Assembly: GCA_015059245.1 (NCBI GenBank)
Contig: SVAU01000011.1
Location: 1-53,314, forward strand
Direction of reading: 5' to 3'
DNA: 53,314 nt
From: Bacillota bacterium
GTDB taxonomy: Bacteria > Bacillota_I > Bacilli_A > RF39 > UBA660
Both the position numbers and the translations under genes were made by a program. Every line of letters begins with the position of its first letter. The stretch's first letter is position 1. Shown here one piece after another: positions 41,837-50,638 of the stretch. The notes below the pieces were generated by a model, which was given only the letters and a program-made list of their open reading frames with translations, had not been told where the DNA came from and searched no databases.

Positions 41837-43032
41837 TGAAAAAAATAATTAATTATGTATTAATCGGTTGTTTCTTATTCTTATCTTTATGTCCTATGGC
41901 TACACCAGTACAAGGAAAAACATTGCAACAATATAAAAATGAAGTAGCAGAACTAGAAACAAAGTTAGATAGAACAGAAAGATTAACAGCAGAAGCTGAA
42001 CAAAAAATAAGAAGCAAACGTAACGCAATAGCTAGTGCAACTAACACAATAGAAGCTAATAAACAATCTGTTGAAAATTCTAAAGTATTAGTAGCAGAAA
42101 GCGAAGAAAAGATAAAAATAAAAAATACCGAGTTAGAAGATACAATAAAAGTATTACAATACACAGGTGTTAATAGTGAAGAAATGTATTTAGACTACGT
42201 ATTCGAATCTTCATCAGTATATGAACTAATGGAGAGACAATCAGTAGTAGAGCAAATAGTAAATCATACTATAGAAGAACTAGAAACTCTAGAAGGTTTA
42301 ATAACTCAAAATAAACAATTACAAACACAACTAGCACAAGACAATATAAATCTAGAAAATTCAATAACAACATATGAAAACCAATTATTAGATTTACAAG
42401 AAGAAATATCAGAATTAGCAACAGTTGGACTAGACTATAAAAGTCAAATAGAAGCCCAAAAAGGTTTAATTAAAATATATGAACAAGCTGGTTGTAAAAA
42501 CAAAGACGACATTGATGATTGTTATTATGCAAAAATCAATGGTAACGGTAAATTCTCAAGACCATTAAATAATGGTAGAGTAACTCAAACATGGAAAAAT
42601 GGAGTACACTATGGAATAGACCTAGGTGGTGTACCTGCCGGTACTAATATTTATGCTCCAGCAAATGGAACTATCGTTTATACAAAGAAAAAATATAAAT
42701 GTGGCGGAAACATCATTTACATGCATGCAGTAGTAGATGGTCAAAAATATACAATAGAATTTGCCCATTTAAGAAGTATAAAAGTTAAGATAGGTGAAGT
42801 AGTAAAAAAAGGTCAAGTAATTGCTACTCAAGGTGGAGATTCTAGTACTTGGTATTACGACTCATGTACTACCGGTACACACTTACATTACTCGATATCT
42901 TATGGATATTACTTTACTAATGCAACATGGAATGGCTTTAGTACTTTCCAAAAAAATACCAAAGCAACAAGTGTCCAATCTATATCTGGTTTTAAAAACC
43001 AAAAAGGTTGGAAGTGGACAACAAGAGGATAA
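41833..43032 (+). CDS. PcsB/CwlO-like coiled-coil M23 peptidase, likely activated by FtsEX
   Basis: A 399-residue secreted protein: signal peptide at residues 1-28 (hydrophobic core, cut near VQG-KT), a long coiled coil at about 29-225, a short linker with two Cys (about 218-227), and a C-terminal M23 domain. Zinc ligands His259 and Asp263 (HYGIDLGG), with EFAHL and His350-Leu-His352. The order coiled coil plus hydrolase, directly after ftsX, is that of FtsEX-regulated hydrolases, where the coil holds the catalytic domain off. Unlike S. pneumoniae PcsB (a CHAP enzyme), this one carries M23. ATG 41833 or 41836 could be used. Confidence 0.9.
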   Translation: MMKKIINYVLIGCFLFLSLCPMATPVQGKTLQQYKNEVAELETKLDRTERLTAEAEQKIRSKRNAIASATNTIEANKQSVENSKVLVAESEEKIKIKNTELEDTIKVLQYTGVNSEEMYLDYVFESSSVYELMERQSVVEQIVNHTIEELETLEGLITQNKQLQTQLAQDNINLENSITTYENQLLDLQEEISELATVGLDYKSQIEAQKGLIKIYEQAGCKNKDDIDDCYYAKINGNGKFSRPLNNGRVTQTWKNGVHYGIDLGGVPAGTNIYAPANGTIVYTKKKYKCGGNIIYMHAVVDGQKYTIEFAHLRSIKVKIGEVVKKGQVIATQGGDSSTWYYDSCTTGTHLHYSISYGYYFTNATWNGFSTFQKNTKATSVQSISGFKNQKGWKWTTRG

Positions 43033-43053
43033 AGAAGCGAAAGCTTCTTTTTA
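43030..43053 (+). terminator. Rho-independent terminator
   Basis: AAAGAAGC pairs with GCTTCTTT over GAAA, followed by T; it closes the ftsEX operon. Confidence 0.9.
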
Positions 43054-43093
43054 CATGCATTAATTTAAGATTATTTAATAAAAATATGATTTG

Positions 43094-43102
43094 TGGTATT
43101 AT
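43094..43102 (+). promoter_or_regulatory. Extended -10 promoter of yvcK-whiA
   Basis: TGGTATTAT, 20 bases before the yvcK start. Confidence 0.45.
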
Positions 43103-43122
43103 ATACCTACGGAGGAAAAGAT

Positions 43123-44070
43123 ATGAAAAAAGTAGTAATATTCGGTGGAGGTAGTGGACTATCTCAACTATTAAAAGGAATAATACAATTTCCAATGGAT
43201 GTAACAGCAGTTGTTAGTGTATCTGACAATGGGGCTAGTACAGGAAGATTAAGAGAAGAATTTGCAATACCTGCAGTTGGTGATATAACAAAGGTTCTAA
43301 TGGCTATGTCAGGAGAATCAAAAGGAGTAAAGGAACTATTCAGTTATAGATTCCCTAAAGATAGTAGTATAGGAAACCATTCTATAAAAAATCTAATAAT
43401 GACAGCATTATTAGATATGAAAGGAAACTTTGCTCATTCACTACCTATACTATGTGATTTATTAGACGTTAAAGGAAAATTACTTCCATTAACAGAAGAT
43501 AACGTAGATTTAATAGGTATAACAAAAGAAGGATACGAAATAATAGGAGAAGCAGAAATAACAGAATCTAAAAGAAAAATAAAAGATTTAAAATACAATA
43601 AAGAAGTAACAGTAACTCCTAGAGTATTAGAAGAAATAAAGAAAGCAGATCTAATAATATTTAGTTCTGGTTCATTATTAACAAGTGTAATGCCACATAT
43701 CATAGTTCCAGAAATACAAGAAGCAATAAAAACATCAAAAGCAAAAACTATGTACATATGTAACATGCTTACACAACCTGGAGAAACAGATAACTATAAA
43801 GTAAGTGATCATATCAAAGTATTTGAAAAATATTTAGGTAAAGGTAGTATTGACGTTGTAATAGCAAATAATTCTACAATACCTAAAAATATGGCTCTAC
43901 TAGCAAAATCAGAGGGAAAAGATCCTGTAGATATAGATGAAGATAAACTAGAGAAAAAAGGAATAAGATTAATAGCAGAAAAACTATTCAAAGTAGAAGA
44001 AGGCTATGTAAGACACGATTCATTAAAAACAGCATATTTAATATTCTCGTATTTAATGGAAGGTGAATAA
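43123..44070 (+). CDS. yvcK: YvcK/GlmR, UDP-GlcNAc-binding regulator of wall precursor synthesis
   Basis: A 315-residue protein of the CofD-like YvcK family, which binds UDP-sugars and regulates carbon flow to peptidoglycan. Family blocks: VVIFGGGSGLSQLLKGI, VVSVSDNGASTGRLREEF, AVGDITKVLMAMS, SIGNHSIKNLIMTALLD, and FSSGSLLTSVMPHIIVPEI, then YICNMLTQPGETDNY. I start at ATG 43123 behind GGAGGAAA. It precedes whiA by one base. The RapZ-type gene (yvcJ) usually before it is absent. Confidence 0.95.
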   Translation: MKKVVIFGGGSGLSQLLKGIIQFPMDVTAVVSVSDNGASTGRLREEFAIPAVGDITKVLMAMSGESKGVKELFSYRFPKDSSIGNHSIKNLIMTALLDMKGNFAHSLPILCDLLDVKGKLLPLTEDNVDLIGITKEGYEIIGEAEITESKRKIKDLKYNKEVTVTPRVLEEIKKADLIIFSSGSLLTSVMPHIIVPEIQEAIKTSKAKTMYICNMLTQPGETDNYKVSDHIKVFEKYLGKGSIDVVIANNSTIPKNMALLAKSEGKDPVDIDEDKLEKKGIRLIAEKLFKVEEGYVRHDSLKTAYLIFSYLMEGE

Positions 44071-44071
44071 A

Positions 44072-45004
44072 ATGACTTTCACTACAAGATTAAAAGAAGA
44101 AATAACAAAGAATGATATAGGTCAAATAGAATCTTTAGCTGAATTATCAGCATTCATAACATATGCTGGTCAAATAAAAAAGAACAAGATAACACTTGTA
44201 ATGGAAAACGCCTCAGTAGCTAGAAGAATATATAAAGATATAAAAACAAACTTTGGGATAAATGTTAAAATAACAGTACGTAACCAAAAAAGATTTAGAG
44301 TAAAACAAATATATATATTAGATATTACTGAGAAAATAGATCACATATTAGAAACACTTAATATAATGAAGAACAATAAAAAAACACTGCCCGAAGAATA
44401 TTTCTTAAGCACTAAAGAAGAAAAAACAGCATTTTTACAAGGAGCATTCCTTGCGTGTGGTAGTATCAATGATCCAAGCACAGCAGGATATCATCTAGAA
44501 TTTACATCACCTATGAAAAAAGAAGGTTCATACTTAGCTAACATCATGAAAGAGTTTAATATTCAAGCTAAGGTATTAAAAAGAAATAATCATTATATGA
44601 CATATATAAAAAGTGCAGAAATGATAAGCGACCTAATAAGATTATTTGGAGCAACCAATTCATTCTTCTATTTTGAAGATATACGTATATATAGAGATCA
44701 TAAAAATATGGTTAATAGATTAAATAATTGCGAAATAGCTAATCAAGAAAAGATTCTTAAAACAGGTATGAAACAATTAGATGACATAAAGTATCTAAAA
44801 GAACATGACTTAGTTGGATTACTTGATGAAAATGTTCAAGAAGCAGTTAGATATAGAGAAGCATATCCAGAAACTTCCCTTCAAGAACTAGCAGACATAA
44901 TAAGTACAGAAACTGGTCGTCAAATAGGTAAATCAGGTATTAACCATTACTTTATTAAAGTAAAAAAACTAGTTGAAAAACACAAAGAAAAAATGAGTAA
45001 CTAA
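44072..45004 (+). CDS. whiA: DNA-binding protein WhiA
   Basis: A 310-residue WhiA, with an N-terminal LAGLIDADG-like homing-endonuclease fold without nuclease activity (about residues 1-200) and a C-terminal helix-turn-helix (about 230-300). Landmarks: AFLQGAFLACGSINDP, the YHLEF block, the conserved NRLNNCEIANQEK, and SLQELADIISTETGRQIGKSGINHY near the end. In Bacillus it affects chromosome segregation and division; in Streptomyces it controls sporulation. I start at ATG 44072 (GTG 44063 lies in the ribosome site AAGGTGA). Coupled to yvcK. Confidence 0.95.
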   Translation: MTFTTRLKEEITKNDIGQIESLAELSAFITYAGQIKKNKITLVMENASVARRIYKDIKTNFGINVKITVRNQKRFRVKQIYILDITEKIDHILETLNIMKNNKKTLPEEYFLSTKEEKTAFLQGAFLACGSINDPSTAGYHLEFTSPMKKEGSYLANIMKEFNIQAKVLKRNNHYMTYIKSAEMISDLIRLFGATNSFFYFEDIRIYRDHKNMVNRLNNCEIANQEKILKTGMKQLDDIKYLKEHDLVGLLDENVQEAVRYREAYPETSLQELADIISTETGRQIGKSGINHYFIKVKKLVEKHKEKMSN

Positions 45005-45018
45005 TTACTCATTTTTTT
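44991..45018. terminator. Bidirectional terminator between whiA and the NlpC gene
   Basis: AAATGAGTAA pairs with TTACTCATTT, flanked by A and T runs; it serves convergent genes. Confidence 0.85.
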
Positions 45019-45019
45019 A

Positions 45020-46402
45020 TTACCACATTGTAGTTAAATTTCCATCTTCTTTATAAACACTATCCATTAATATAATATATTTATAAATACTTTTACCTAC
45101 TAATTTATTTCTAGGTACTGTAGTCATAACTACACCTTTAGTTGTATCTAACGATTCGGCTATATAATAATTCTTATCATCCCAACCAGCTATAATAGCC
45201 ATATGACCATTATTACCAATTAAATCGCCAACTTTAACTTGTCCAGATTTCATTAATTTATCTGTAATAGTAACTTTCTTTCCTATATCGTCTAAGTCAT
45301 ATGTTTTTGAACTAGCACCAGCACCAATATCTCCAACATCAAATCCACCATTTAATAAAGCCCAAGTAACAAAACCAGAACAATCTAAACCATTAGGATA
45401 TAACTTTCCACTAACCCAACCACTTTGAGTAGTATAATTTTTTAAATTACATCCCCACATAGCAGGTCCTTCAAATGTAGGTGATAATGTTTCATATTTA
45501 TCTGTATTTAAGAATAAACCTCTATGATAGTATCTACCTTCACCATCAACCTTCATATAAGGGCCATAGTTTTCTAATCTACCATTTTCAAAGAAATAAT
45601 GTACTCTAAAATTAAACTCCAATGTAAGGAATCTTGCAGCTTCTACAACTCCAGCTCTAGTACCATATCCAGCACTTTCTATTCTATCTAATAATACATT
45701 ATCTAACATAGCAGCTTCTTCACTGGTAAATTGTTTACAAGATAAATAACTTTTCTTTAAATTAATAGTTGGTTTAGTAATATAACTACTTACAATAACT
45801 TTAGTTTTACCAACAGCTCCAGTACTGCTAATTGCTTCAATATATGTAGTACCATAATTAACACCAGTAACATTACCATCATTATCTACAGTAGCAATAT
45901 TACTATCTTGAGTCTTCCAAGTAACATCATTAGAAGGATTCCCTAACTTAGTAACAGTATAAGTAAGCTTTTCTTTTCTACCTTTATACATATATATAGA
46001 CTCTTTATTTAAATCAACTCTTAATACTTTATTTATTTGTACTTTTTGTGATTGTATATCACTTATATTACCAAAGCTATCTTTAACAAATATATTATGT
46101 AATCCACTATCAGTAGTAAAACTGCAATATCCATTTTCAGCTTTTACCCATCCATCTGCGTTAACATCAGGAATTAAACTATCCTTAGTAATATAACACC
46201 ATGTACTCTTATCAAACTTTAAAGGTGAATTCCCAATTGCTACATTAAATATTACTTTATCTTCAAATCTCTTACTATCACTAATCTCTATATCTAATAC
46301 ATAAGGAGCAGCAGTAAAATTAGTTAATATTACACTACCTAAAAACAGTAAAACTACAATAGTAATAATAGATTTTATTATTTTCTTTTTATTCTCTTCC
46401 AT
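45020..46402 (-). CDS. Membrane-anchored NlpC/P60-like wall hydrolase with a Big_2 domain
   Basis: A 460-residue envelope enzyme. Membrane anchor at about residues 8-28; a beta-rich region at about 35-120; a bacterial Ig-like (Big_2) domain at about 127-205, with DVTWKTQDSNIATVDNDG and GTTYIEAIS; then a C-terminal NlpC/P60 papain-like domain with catalytic Cys341 in GLDCSGFVTWAL and His400 in NNGHMAIIAG. It should cleave peptidoglycan stem peptides outside the cell. Single minus-strand gene with its own promoter. The catalytic domain includes an unusually long insert before the Cys motif (about 230-330). Confidence 0.87.
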   Translation of the reverse strand: MEENKKKIIKSIITIVVLLFLGSVILTNFTAAPYVLDIEISDSKRFEDKVIFNVAIGNSPLKFDKSTWCYITKDSLIPDVNADGWVKAENGYCSFTTDSGLHNIFVKDSFGNISDIQSQKVQINKVLRVDLNKESIYMYKGRKEKLTYTVTKLGNPSNDVTWKTQDSNIATVDNDGNVTGVNYGTTYIEAISSTGAVGKTKVIVSSYITKPTINLKKSYLSCKQFTSEEAAMLDNVLLDRIESAGYGTRAGVVEAARFLTLEFNFRVHYFFENGRLENYGPYMKVDGEGRYYHRGLFLNTDKYETLSPTFEGPAMWGCNLKNYTTQSGWVSGKLYPNGLDCSGFVTWALLNGGFDVGDIGAGASSKTYDLDDIGKKVTITDKLMKSGQVKVGDLIGNNGHMAIIAGWDDKNYYIAESLDTTKGVVMTTVPRNKLVGKSIYKYIILMDSVYKEDGNLTTMW

Positions 46403-46423
46403 AGATACACCTCTATCAAAAAA

Positions 46424-46432
46424 ATTATAACA
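46424..46432 (-). promoter_or_regulatory. Extended -10 promoter of the NlpC gene
   Basis: On the minus strand this reads TGTTATAAT, 21 bases before its start. Confidence 0.55.
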
Positions 46433-46506
46433 TAAAAGAGATGTATAAAATATATCAACAATTAAATAGATATAGAAAAAAAGTGCAAATTTAACATTTT
46501 ATATAG

Positions 46507-46512
46507 TATAAT
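46507..46512 (+). promoter_or_regulatory. -10 element for the TGS-uridine kinase and gap genes
   Basis: TATAAT, 27 bases before the ATG at 46540; no clear -35. Confidence 0.45.
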
Positions 46513-46539
46513 TACTATAGAATAAGCGAGGGATTTAAA

Positions 46540-48210
46540 ATGGCAAGCAATAGAACGAACGTTACATTAAATGATGGAACGGTTTTAGAAGTAGAAAAGG
46601 GAACAACAATCTACGATTTAAGCAAAACATACCAACCTAAAATGAAAAATGCTATAGTTGGTGCGGAAGTAGATAACGAAGTAGTTCCAATGGATACTAA
46701 AATAACTAGAGCTATGACAATAGAATTTATCGATGCAACTACAACTAATGGGTACAAGATGAATAAATACGGATTAGAATTCGTTGTAGAAGTAGCATTA
46801 AAAGAAGAATTCGGCGAAGGTTATGAAGTAACAATGGATCATTCAATAGCTAATGGAATTCATATGACAATTCAAAGTGAAAAGAAATTTACATTGAATG
46901 ATGCAAAAAAATTAAAAACTAAAATGAATGAAATAATAGCTAACGACGAAAGAATTTATGAATTAAACGCTGAAAAGAAAGAAGCTATAAATTACTACAA
47001 TAAAGTTAAAGCTGTGGAAAAAGCTCAAAATATCCACAACGTAACAAATAAAATAGTAACAGTTCATAAATTACGTAATTATATAAATTATTTCTATTCA
47101 GATATGCCATACTCAACAGGATGTTTAAAAAAATATGATTTAGTATTCTTAGGAGATAATAAATTAGTATTACTATTCCCATCTCCAACAACTAAATTTA
47201 AAGTACCTGAATACATTCATTATCAAGGAGTAATAAAATGCTTCAATGAAAGTAAAAAATGGCTAAAAGATTTAGGAATACCTTATCTATCAGATTTAAA
47301 CAAAGTAGTATCTGATTGTAAGATAGAAAATTTAATTAAAACAATCGAAATGAATTATGAAAATAAAATACGTGAATTAGCAGATGATATTATCAAGAGA
47401 AAATCAAGATATATCTTAATAGCTGGACCTTCATCATCAGGAAAAACAACAACTACTAAGAAAATTGCTTTACAATTAAGAAGTAGAGGACAAGAAGTAC
47501 TAGTAATGTCAGTAGATAATTACTTCAAAGATTTAGTTGATTCTCCAAAAGACGAAGAAGGAAATTATGATTTCGAATGTCTAGAAGCATTAGATTTAAA
47601 ATTATTAAATAAACAATTAAAAGAACTATTAGCTGGTAAGAAAGTTACTATTCCAGAATACGATTTCGTAGCTGGTAAAAAGAAATATGACCATGAACCA
47701 GTTAAATTAGGTGAAAATGCTATAATCTTAATGGAAGGTCTACATAGTATAAATGATGCTATGACACCTGAATTAGATAAAGATTTAAAATATAAAGTAT
47801 ATTTAAGTCCATTCATATCACTAAATGTAGATAGACACAACTATGTATCTTCAACAGACTTACGTTTAATGCGTAGAATAGTAAGAGATAATAGAATGCG
47901 TGCAACAGATGTTGGACAAACAATATCTTACTGGAATACAGTACGTTCTGGAGAAGAAAAACATATCTATCCATATATTAATGATATAGATAAGATAATA
48001 AATACTTCATTAGCTTATGAAGTTGGTGTACTTAAAGTATTCGTAGAACCATTACTATACTCAGTTAAGAGTAACTCACCAGCTTATAACGAAGCTAGAA
48101 GATTAATAAATAATTTAAGAGGATTCTATCCTATACCTTCTGACTATGTATCAGATGAATCAGTATTAAGAGAGTTTATCGGAAAAAGTATTTTCGAAAA
48201 CTATGAATAA
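46540..48210 (+). CDS. Nucleoside (uridine) kinase with N-terminal TGS and ThrRS-like domains
   Basis: A 556-residue protein. Residues about 5-68 form a TGS-like ubiquitin fold (VTLNDGTVLEVEKGTTIYDLS); about 75-270 resemble the second additional domain of threonyl-tRNA synthetase (HSIANGIHMTI, FTLNDAKKLKTKM); about 285-556 are a uridine/phosphoribulokinase-type kinase with Walker A GPSSSGKTT at 296-304, then VDNYFKD and ILMEGLHSIND. This three-part family is known in Bacillota, Thermotoga and others; it probably phosphorylates a nucleoside, with an undefined role for the front half. The gap gene follows in 16 bases, in the same operon. Confidence 0.9.
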   Translation: MASNRTNVTLNDGTVLEVEKGTTIYDLSKTYQPKMKNAIVGAEVDNEVVPMDTKITRAMTIEFIDATTTNGYKMNKYGLEFVVEVALKEEFGEGYEVTMDHSIANGIHMTIQSEKKFTLNDAKKLKTKMNEIIANDERIYELNAEKKEAINYYNKVKAVEKAQNIHNVTNKIVTVHKLRNYINYFYSDMPYSTGCLKKYDLVFLGDNKLVLLFPSPTTKFKVPEYIHYQGVIKCFNESKKWLKDLGIPYLSDLNKVVSDCKIENLIKTIEMNYENKIRELADDIIKRKSRYILIAGPSSSGKTTTTKKIALQLRSRGQEVLVMSVDNYFKDLVDSPKDEEGNYDFECLEALDLKLLNKQLKELLAGKKVTIPEYDFVAGKKKYDHEPVKLGENAIILMEGLHSINDAMTPELDKDLKYKVYLSPFISLNVDRHNYVSSTDLRLMRRIVRDNRMRATDVGQTISYWNTVRSGEEKHIYPYINDIDKIINTSLAYEVGVLKVFVEPLLYSVKSNSPAYNEARRLINNLRGFYPIPSDYVSDESVLREFIGKSIFENYE

Positions 48211-48226
48211 GAAAAGAGGAATATAA

Positions 48227-49240
48227 ATGATAAAAGTAGCAATTAACGGCTTTGGCCGCATCGGAAGATTAGCATTCAGAGAAATAATTACAGGAACAGA
48301 TTTTGACTGTGTAGCAATCAATGACTTAACAGATGCAGAAACACTAGCATATTTATTAAAATATGATACAAATCATCGTTCTTTCCATGAAGATATTATT
48401 AACTTCGAAGGTGATGAAATAGTAATCAAAGGAACTAAGAGAATTAAAGTATATTCAGAAAAAGATCCTGCTAACTTACCTTGGAAAGATCTAGGTGTAG
48501 ATGTAGTACTAGAATGTACAGGATTATTCACTAGTCTAGAAGATGCTCAAAAACATATTACAGCAGGTGCTAAAAAAGTTATTATTTCAGCTCCTGGTAA
48601 AGGTGATATGAAAACAATCGTATATAACGTAAACTCAGATACATTAGACGGAACAGAAACAGTTATTTCTGCAGCTTCATGTACAACTAACTGCTTAGCT
48701 CCAGTATTAAAAGTATTAGAAGATAATATTGGTATTGTAAAAGGATACATGACAACAGTTCATGCTTATACAAATGACCAAGCTACATTAGATGTCCCTC
48801 ATAAAAAAGGAATTAAAGCTCGTAGAGGACGTGCATGTGCTATGAATATCATTCCTGCTTCAACAGGAGCAGCAAGTGCTATTGGTAAAGTAATACCAAG
48901 TCTACTTGGTAAAATGGATGGAAATGCATTCCGTGTACCAGTACCAGATGGATCAGTAGTAGATGTTACATTAGAATTATCAAGAAATACATCAGTAGAA
49001 GAAATTAACACATTATTTACAAACAATCAAAATGAAACATTAAAAATAACAATGGATCCAATTGTATCAAGCGACGTACTAGGTAAAAAGACAGGTGCTC
49101 TTGTTGATGGATTATCTACTAGTGTTCTAGAATCAGATGGAAAACAATTAGTAAAAATCATTGCATGGTATGACAACGAAATGGGTTATACAGCTCAAAT
49201 GATGCGTACAGCAAAAACATTAATGAACATTAATAAATAA
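48227..49240 (+). CDS. gap: Glyceraldehyde-3-phosphate dehydrogenase
   Basis: A 337-residue GAPDH of glycolysis, converting glyceraldehyde-3-phosphate, NAD and phosphate to 1,3-bisphosphoglycerate. The N-terminal NAD motif is INGFGRIGRLAFREI; the catalytic Cys lies in SAASCTTNCLAP and the His in TTVHAYTNDQ; RVPVPDGSVVDVT and the WYDNEMGYT ending are typical. All catalytic residues are intact. It is cotranscribed with the TGS kinase and separated from pgk by a terminator and a promoter. Confidence 0.97.
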   Translation: MIKVAINGFGRIGRLAFREIITGTDFDCVAINDLTDAETLAYLLKYDTNHRSFHEDIINFEGDEIVIKGTKRIKVYSEKDPANLPWKDLGVDVVLECTGLFTSLEDAQKHITAGAKKVIISAPGKGDMKTIVYNVNSDTLDGTETVISAASCTTNCLAPVLKVLEDNIGIVKGYMTTVHAYTNDQATLDVPHKKGIKARRGRACAMNIIPASTGAASAIGKVIPSLLGKMDGNAFRVPVPDGSVVDVTLELSRNTSVEEINTLFTNNQNETLKITMDPIVSSDVLGKKTGALVDGLSTSVLESDGKQLVKIIAWYDNEMGYTAQMMRTAKTLMNINK

Positions 49241-49245
49241 TAAGA

Positions 49246-49271
49246 AGGAGTGTCTAACTGACACTCTTTTT
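49246..49271 (+). terminator. Rho-independent terminator
   Basis: GAGTGTC pairs with GACACTC over a five-base loop, followed by T. Confidence 0.85.
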
Positions 49272-49272
49272 A

Positions 49273-49289
49273 TGTAAACCGTTTAATCA
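49273..49289 (+). promoter_or_regulatory. Palindromic operator candidate upstream of pgk
   Basis: TGTAAACCGTTTAATCA contains the 11-base palindrome TAAACCGTTTA. It resembles a catabolite-responsive (CcpA) element with one extra base and sits just before the pgk -35. A sugar-responsive repressor or activator site is possible. Confidence 0.35.
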
Positions 49290-49293
49290 CAAA

Positions 49294-49323
49294 TTGAAAG
49301 TGATAATAAACTTATCTTATAAT
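49294..49323 (+). promoter_or_regulatory. Promoter of pgk
   Basis: TTGAAA and a perfect TATAAT at 18-base spacing. The -10 overlaps an in-frame ATG at 49322, which supports the later start at 49340. Confidence 0.65.
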
Positions 49324-49339
49324 GAAAAAGGTGATGGTA

Positions 49340-50527
49340 ATGAAAAGAAGAATTCAAGACATGGACGTAAAAAACAAAAGAGTTTTATTACGTTGCGATT
49401 TTAACGTACCAGTTAAAGATGGAGTAATATTAGATGATAGTAAAATAGTGGCAGCATTATTTACAATAGATTATCTTGTTAAACAAGGTGCAAAAGTAAT
49501 AATTATGTCACACTTTGGTAAAGTAAAAACAGAAGAAGATAAAGAAAAGAACTCACTAGCTATAGTAGCATCTCATCTACAAAAACTAGTAAATACAAAA
49601 GTAATATTTTCTAAACAACCACGTAGTTTATACTTAGAAGGTAAAATAGAAGAAATGAATCCTGGAGAAATATTAGTATTAGAAAACACTAGATTCGAAG
49701 ATGTACCTAATAAACTAGAAAGTGGTAATGATTCACAACTAGCAATGTATTGGGCAGAATTAGCAGATATATATTGTTTAGATGCATTTGGTTCAGCACA
49801 TAGAAAACATGCATCTACACATGCGATAGCTAATTATTTACCAAGTTGTATAGGTTTCTTAGTACAAAAAGAAGTAGAAATGTTAGATGGATATATATTA
49901 AATGCTAAAAAACCATTTACTATAGTAATGGGTGGAGCTAAAGTAGAAGATAAAGTAGAACTAATAGAATCACTGCTTCCAAGATGCGACCACTTAATTC
50001 TAGTAGGCGGTATAGCAAACTCATGCTTAGCAACACTAGGATTCAATGTAGGTAGTTCATTAAGAACAAAAGATCCAGAAGTACTATCTAAAATAAAAGA
50101 AATATTAATACAATATAAAGATAAAATAGTATTACCTGTAGATGCTATTATCGGTAGAGAATACAGTGAAGAAATAGAACATGTAAACATCGATAAAGTA
50201 TTTGACGATGACATAATCTATGATATCGGAATGAAGAGTATAAACAAATTCAAAGAAATCATAGATGAATCAAAAACTATATTTGTAAATGGAACAGCAG
50301 GCAAATACGAAGATAATCGCTTTGCTAATGGAACAAGAGCTTTATTAGAAACAATAGTAAATAGTAAAGCAGTAAAAATAGTAGGTGGAGGAGACGGTGT
50401 AAGTGCCGCAAAACACTTCAATCTAGGAGATAGATTTACATTCTTATCTACTGGTGGTGGAGCAACATTAGAATATATCATAAACGAAGGATTACCAGCA
50501 ATAGATAATATCTTAGATAAAGAATAA
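49340..50527 (+). CDS. pgk: Phosphoglycerate kinase, with two catalytic Arg positions as Lys
   Basis: A 395-residue PGK that makes ATP and 3-phosphoglycerate from 1,3-bisphosphoglycerate. RCDFNVP, LENTRF, GSAHRKHAST, MGGAKVEDK and LSTGGGATLEY are all recognisable. However, the catalytic Arg of the usual D-D-x-R-I motif is Lys35 (LDDSKI), and the Arg of SHLGRP is Lys61 (SHFGKV). These are conservative but unusual changes at residues that contact the phosphates. I start at ATG 49340 behind AAAAGGTGA. No tpi gene follows; instead a Spo0A-like gene lies downstream. Confidence 0.92.
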   Translation: MKRRIQDMDVKNKRVLLRCDFNVPVKDGVILDDSKIVAALFTIDYLVKQGAKVIIMSHFGKVKTEEDKEKNSLAIVASHLQKLVNTKVIFSKQPRSLYLEGKIEEMNPGEILVLENTRFEDVPNKLESGNDSQLAMYWAELADIYCLDAFGSAHRKHASTHAIANYLPSCIGFLVQKEVEMLDGYILNAKKPFTIVMGGAKVEDKVELIESLLPRCDHLILVGGIANSCLATLGFNVGSSLRTKDPEVLSKIKEILIQYKDKIVLPVDAIIGREYSEEIEHVNIDKVFDDDIIYDIGMKSINKFKEIIDESKTIFVNGTAGKYEDNRFANGTRALLETIVNSKAVKIVGGGDGVSAAKHFNLGDRFTFLSTGGGATLEYIINEGLPAIDNILDKE

Positions 50528-50556
50528 AAGAGTTGGTTTAAATCAACTTTTTTTTA
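50528..50556 (+). terminator. Rho-independent terminator
   Basis: AGTTGGTT pairs with AATCAACT (one G-T pair), followed by T8. Confidence 0.8.
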
Positions 50557-50567
50557 AAAAAACAATG

Positions 50568-50575
50568 TGTCGACA
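50568..50575. promoter_or_regulatory. Candidate Spo0A-type 0A box upstream of the Spo0A-like gene
   Basis: TGTCGACA is palindromic. On the minus strand it continues as TTTGTCGACA, matching the 0A-box core TTTGTCGA. It lies 64 bases before the Spo0A-like start and would fit autoregulation. The match is short and could be chance. Confidence 0.35.
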
Positions 50576-50638
50576 AAAAAACACATAATACTCAGAACAA
50601 CAAAGTTAAAATGAAAACATAGAAAGAGAACACAGAAT

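Noticed and set aside
42821..43063. 80-codon plus-strand frame overlapping the M23 gene end
   Set aside because: Out of frame with a clear peptidase domain, no ribosome site, and it runs through the terminator.
49322..49339. Upstream start for pgk
   Set aside because: The ATG overlaps the TATAAT of a well-spaced promoter and has no ribosome site; ATG 49340 has AAAAGGTGA in front.
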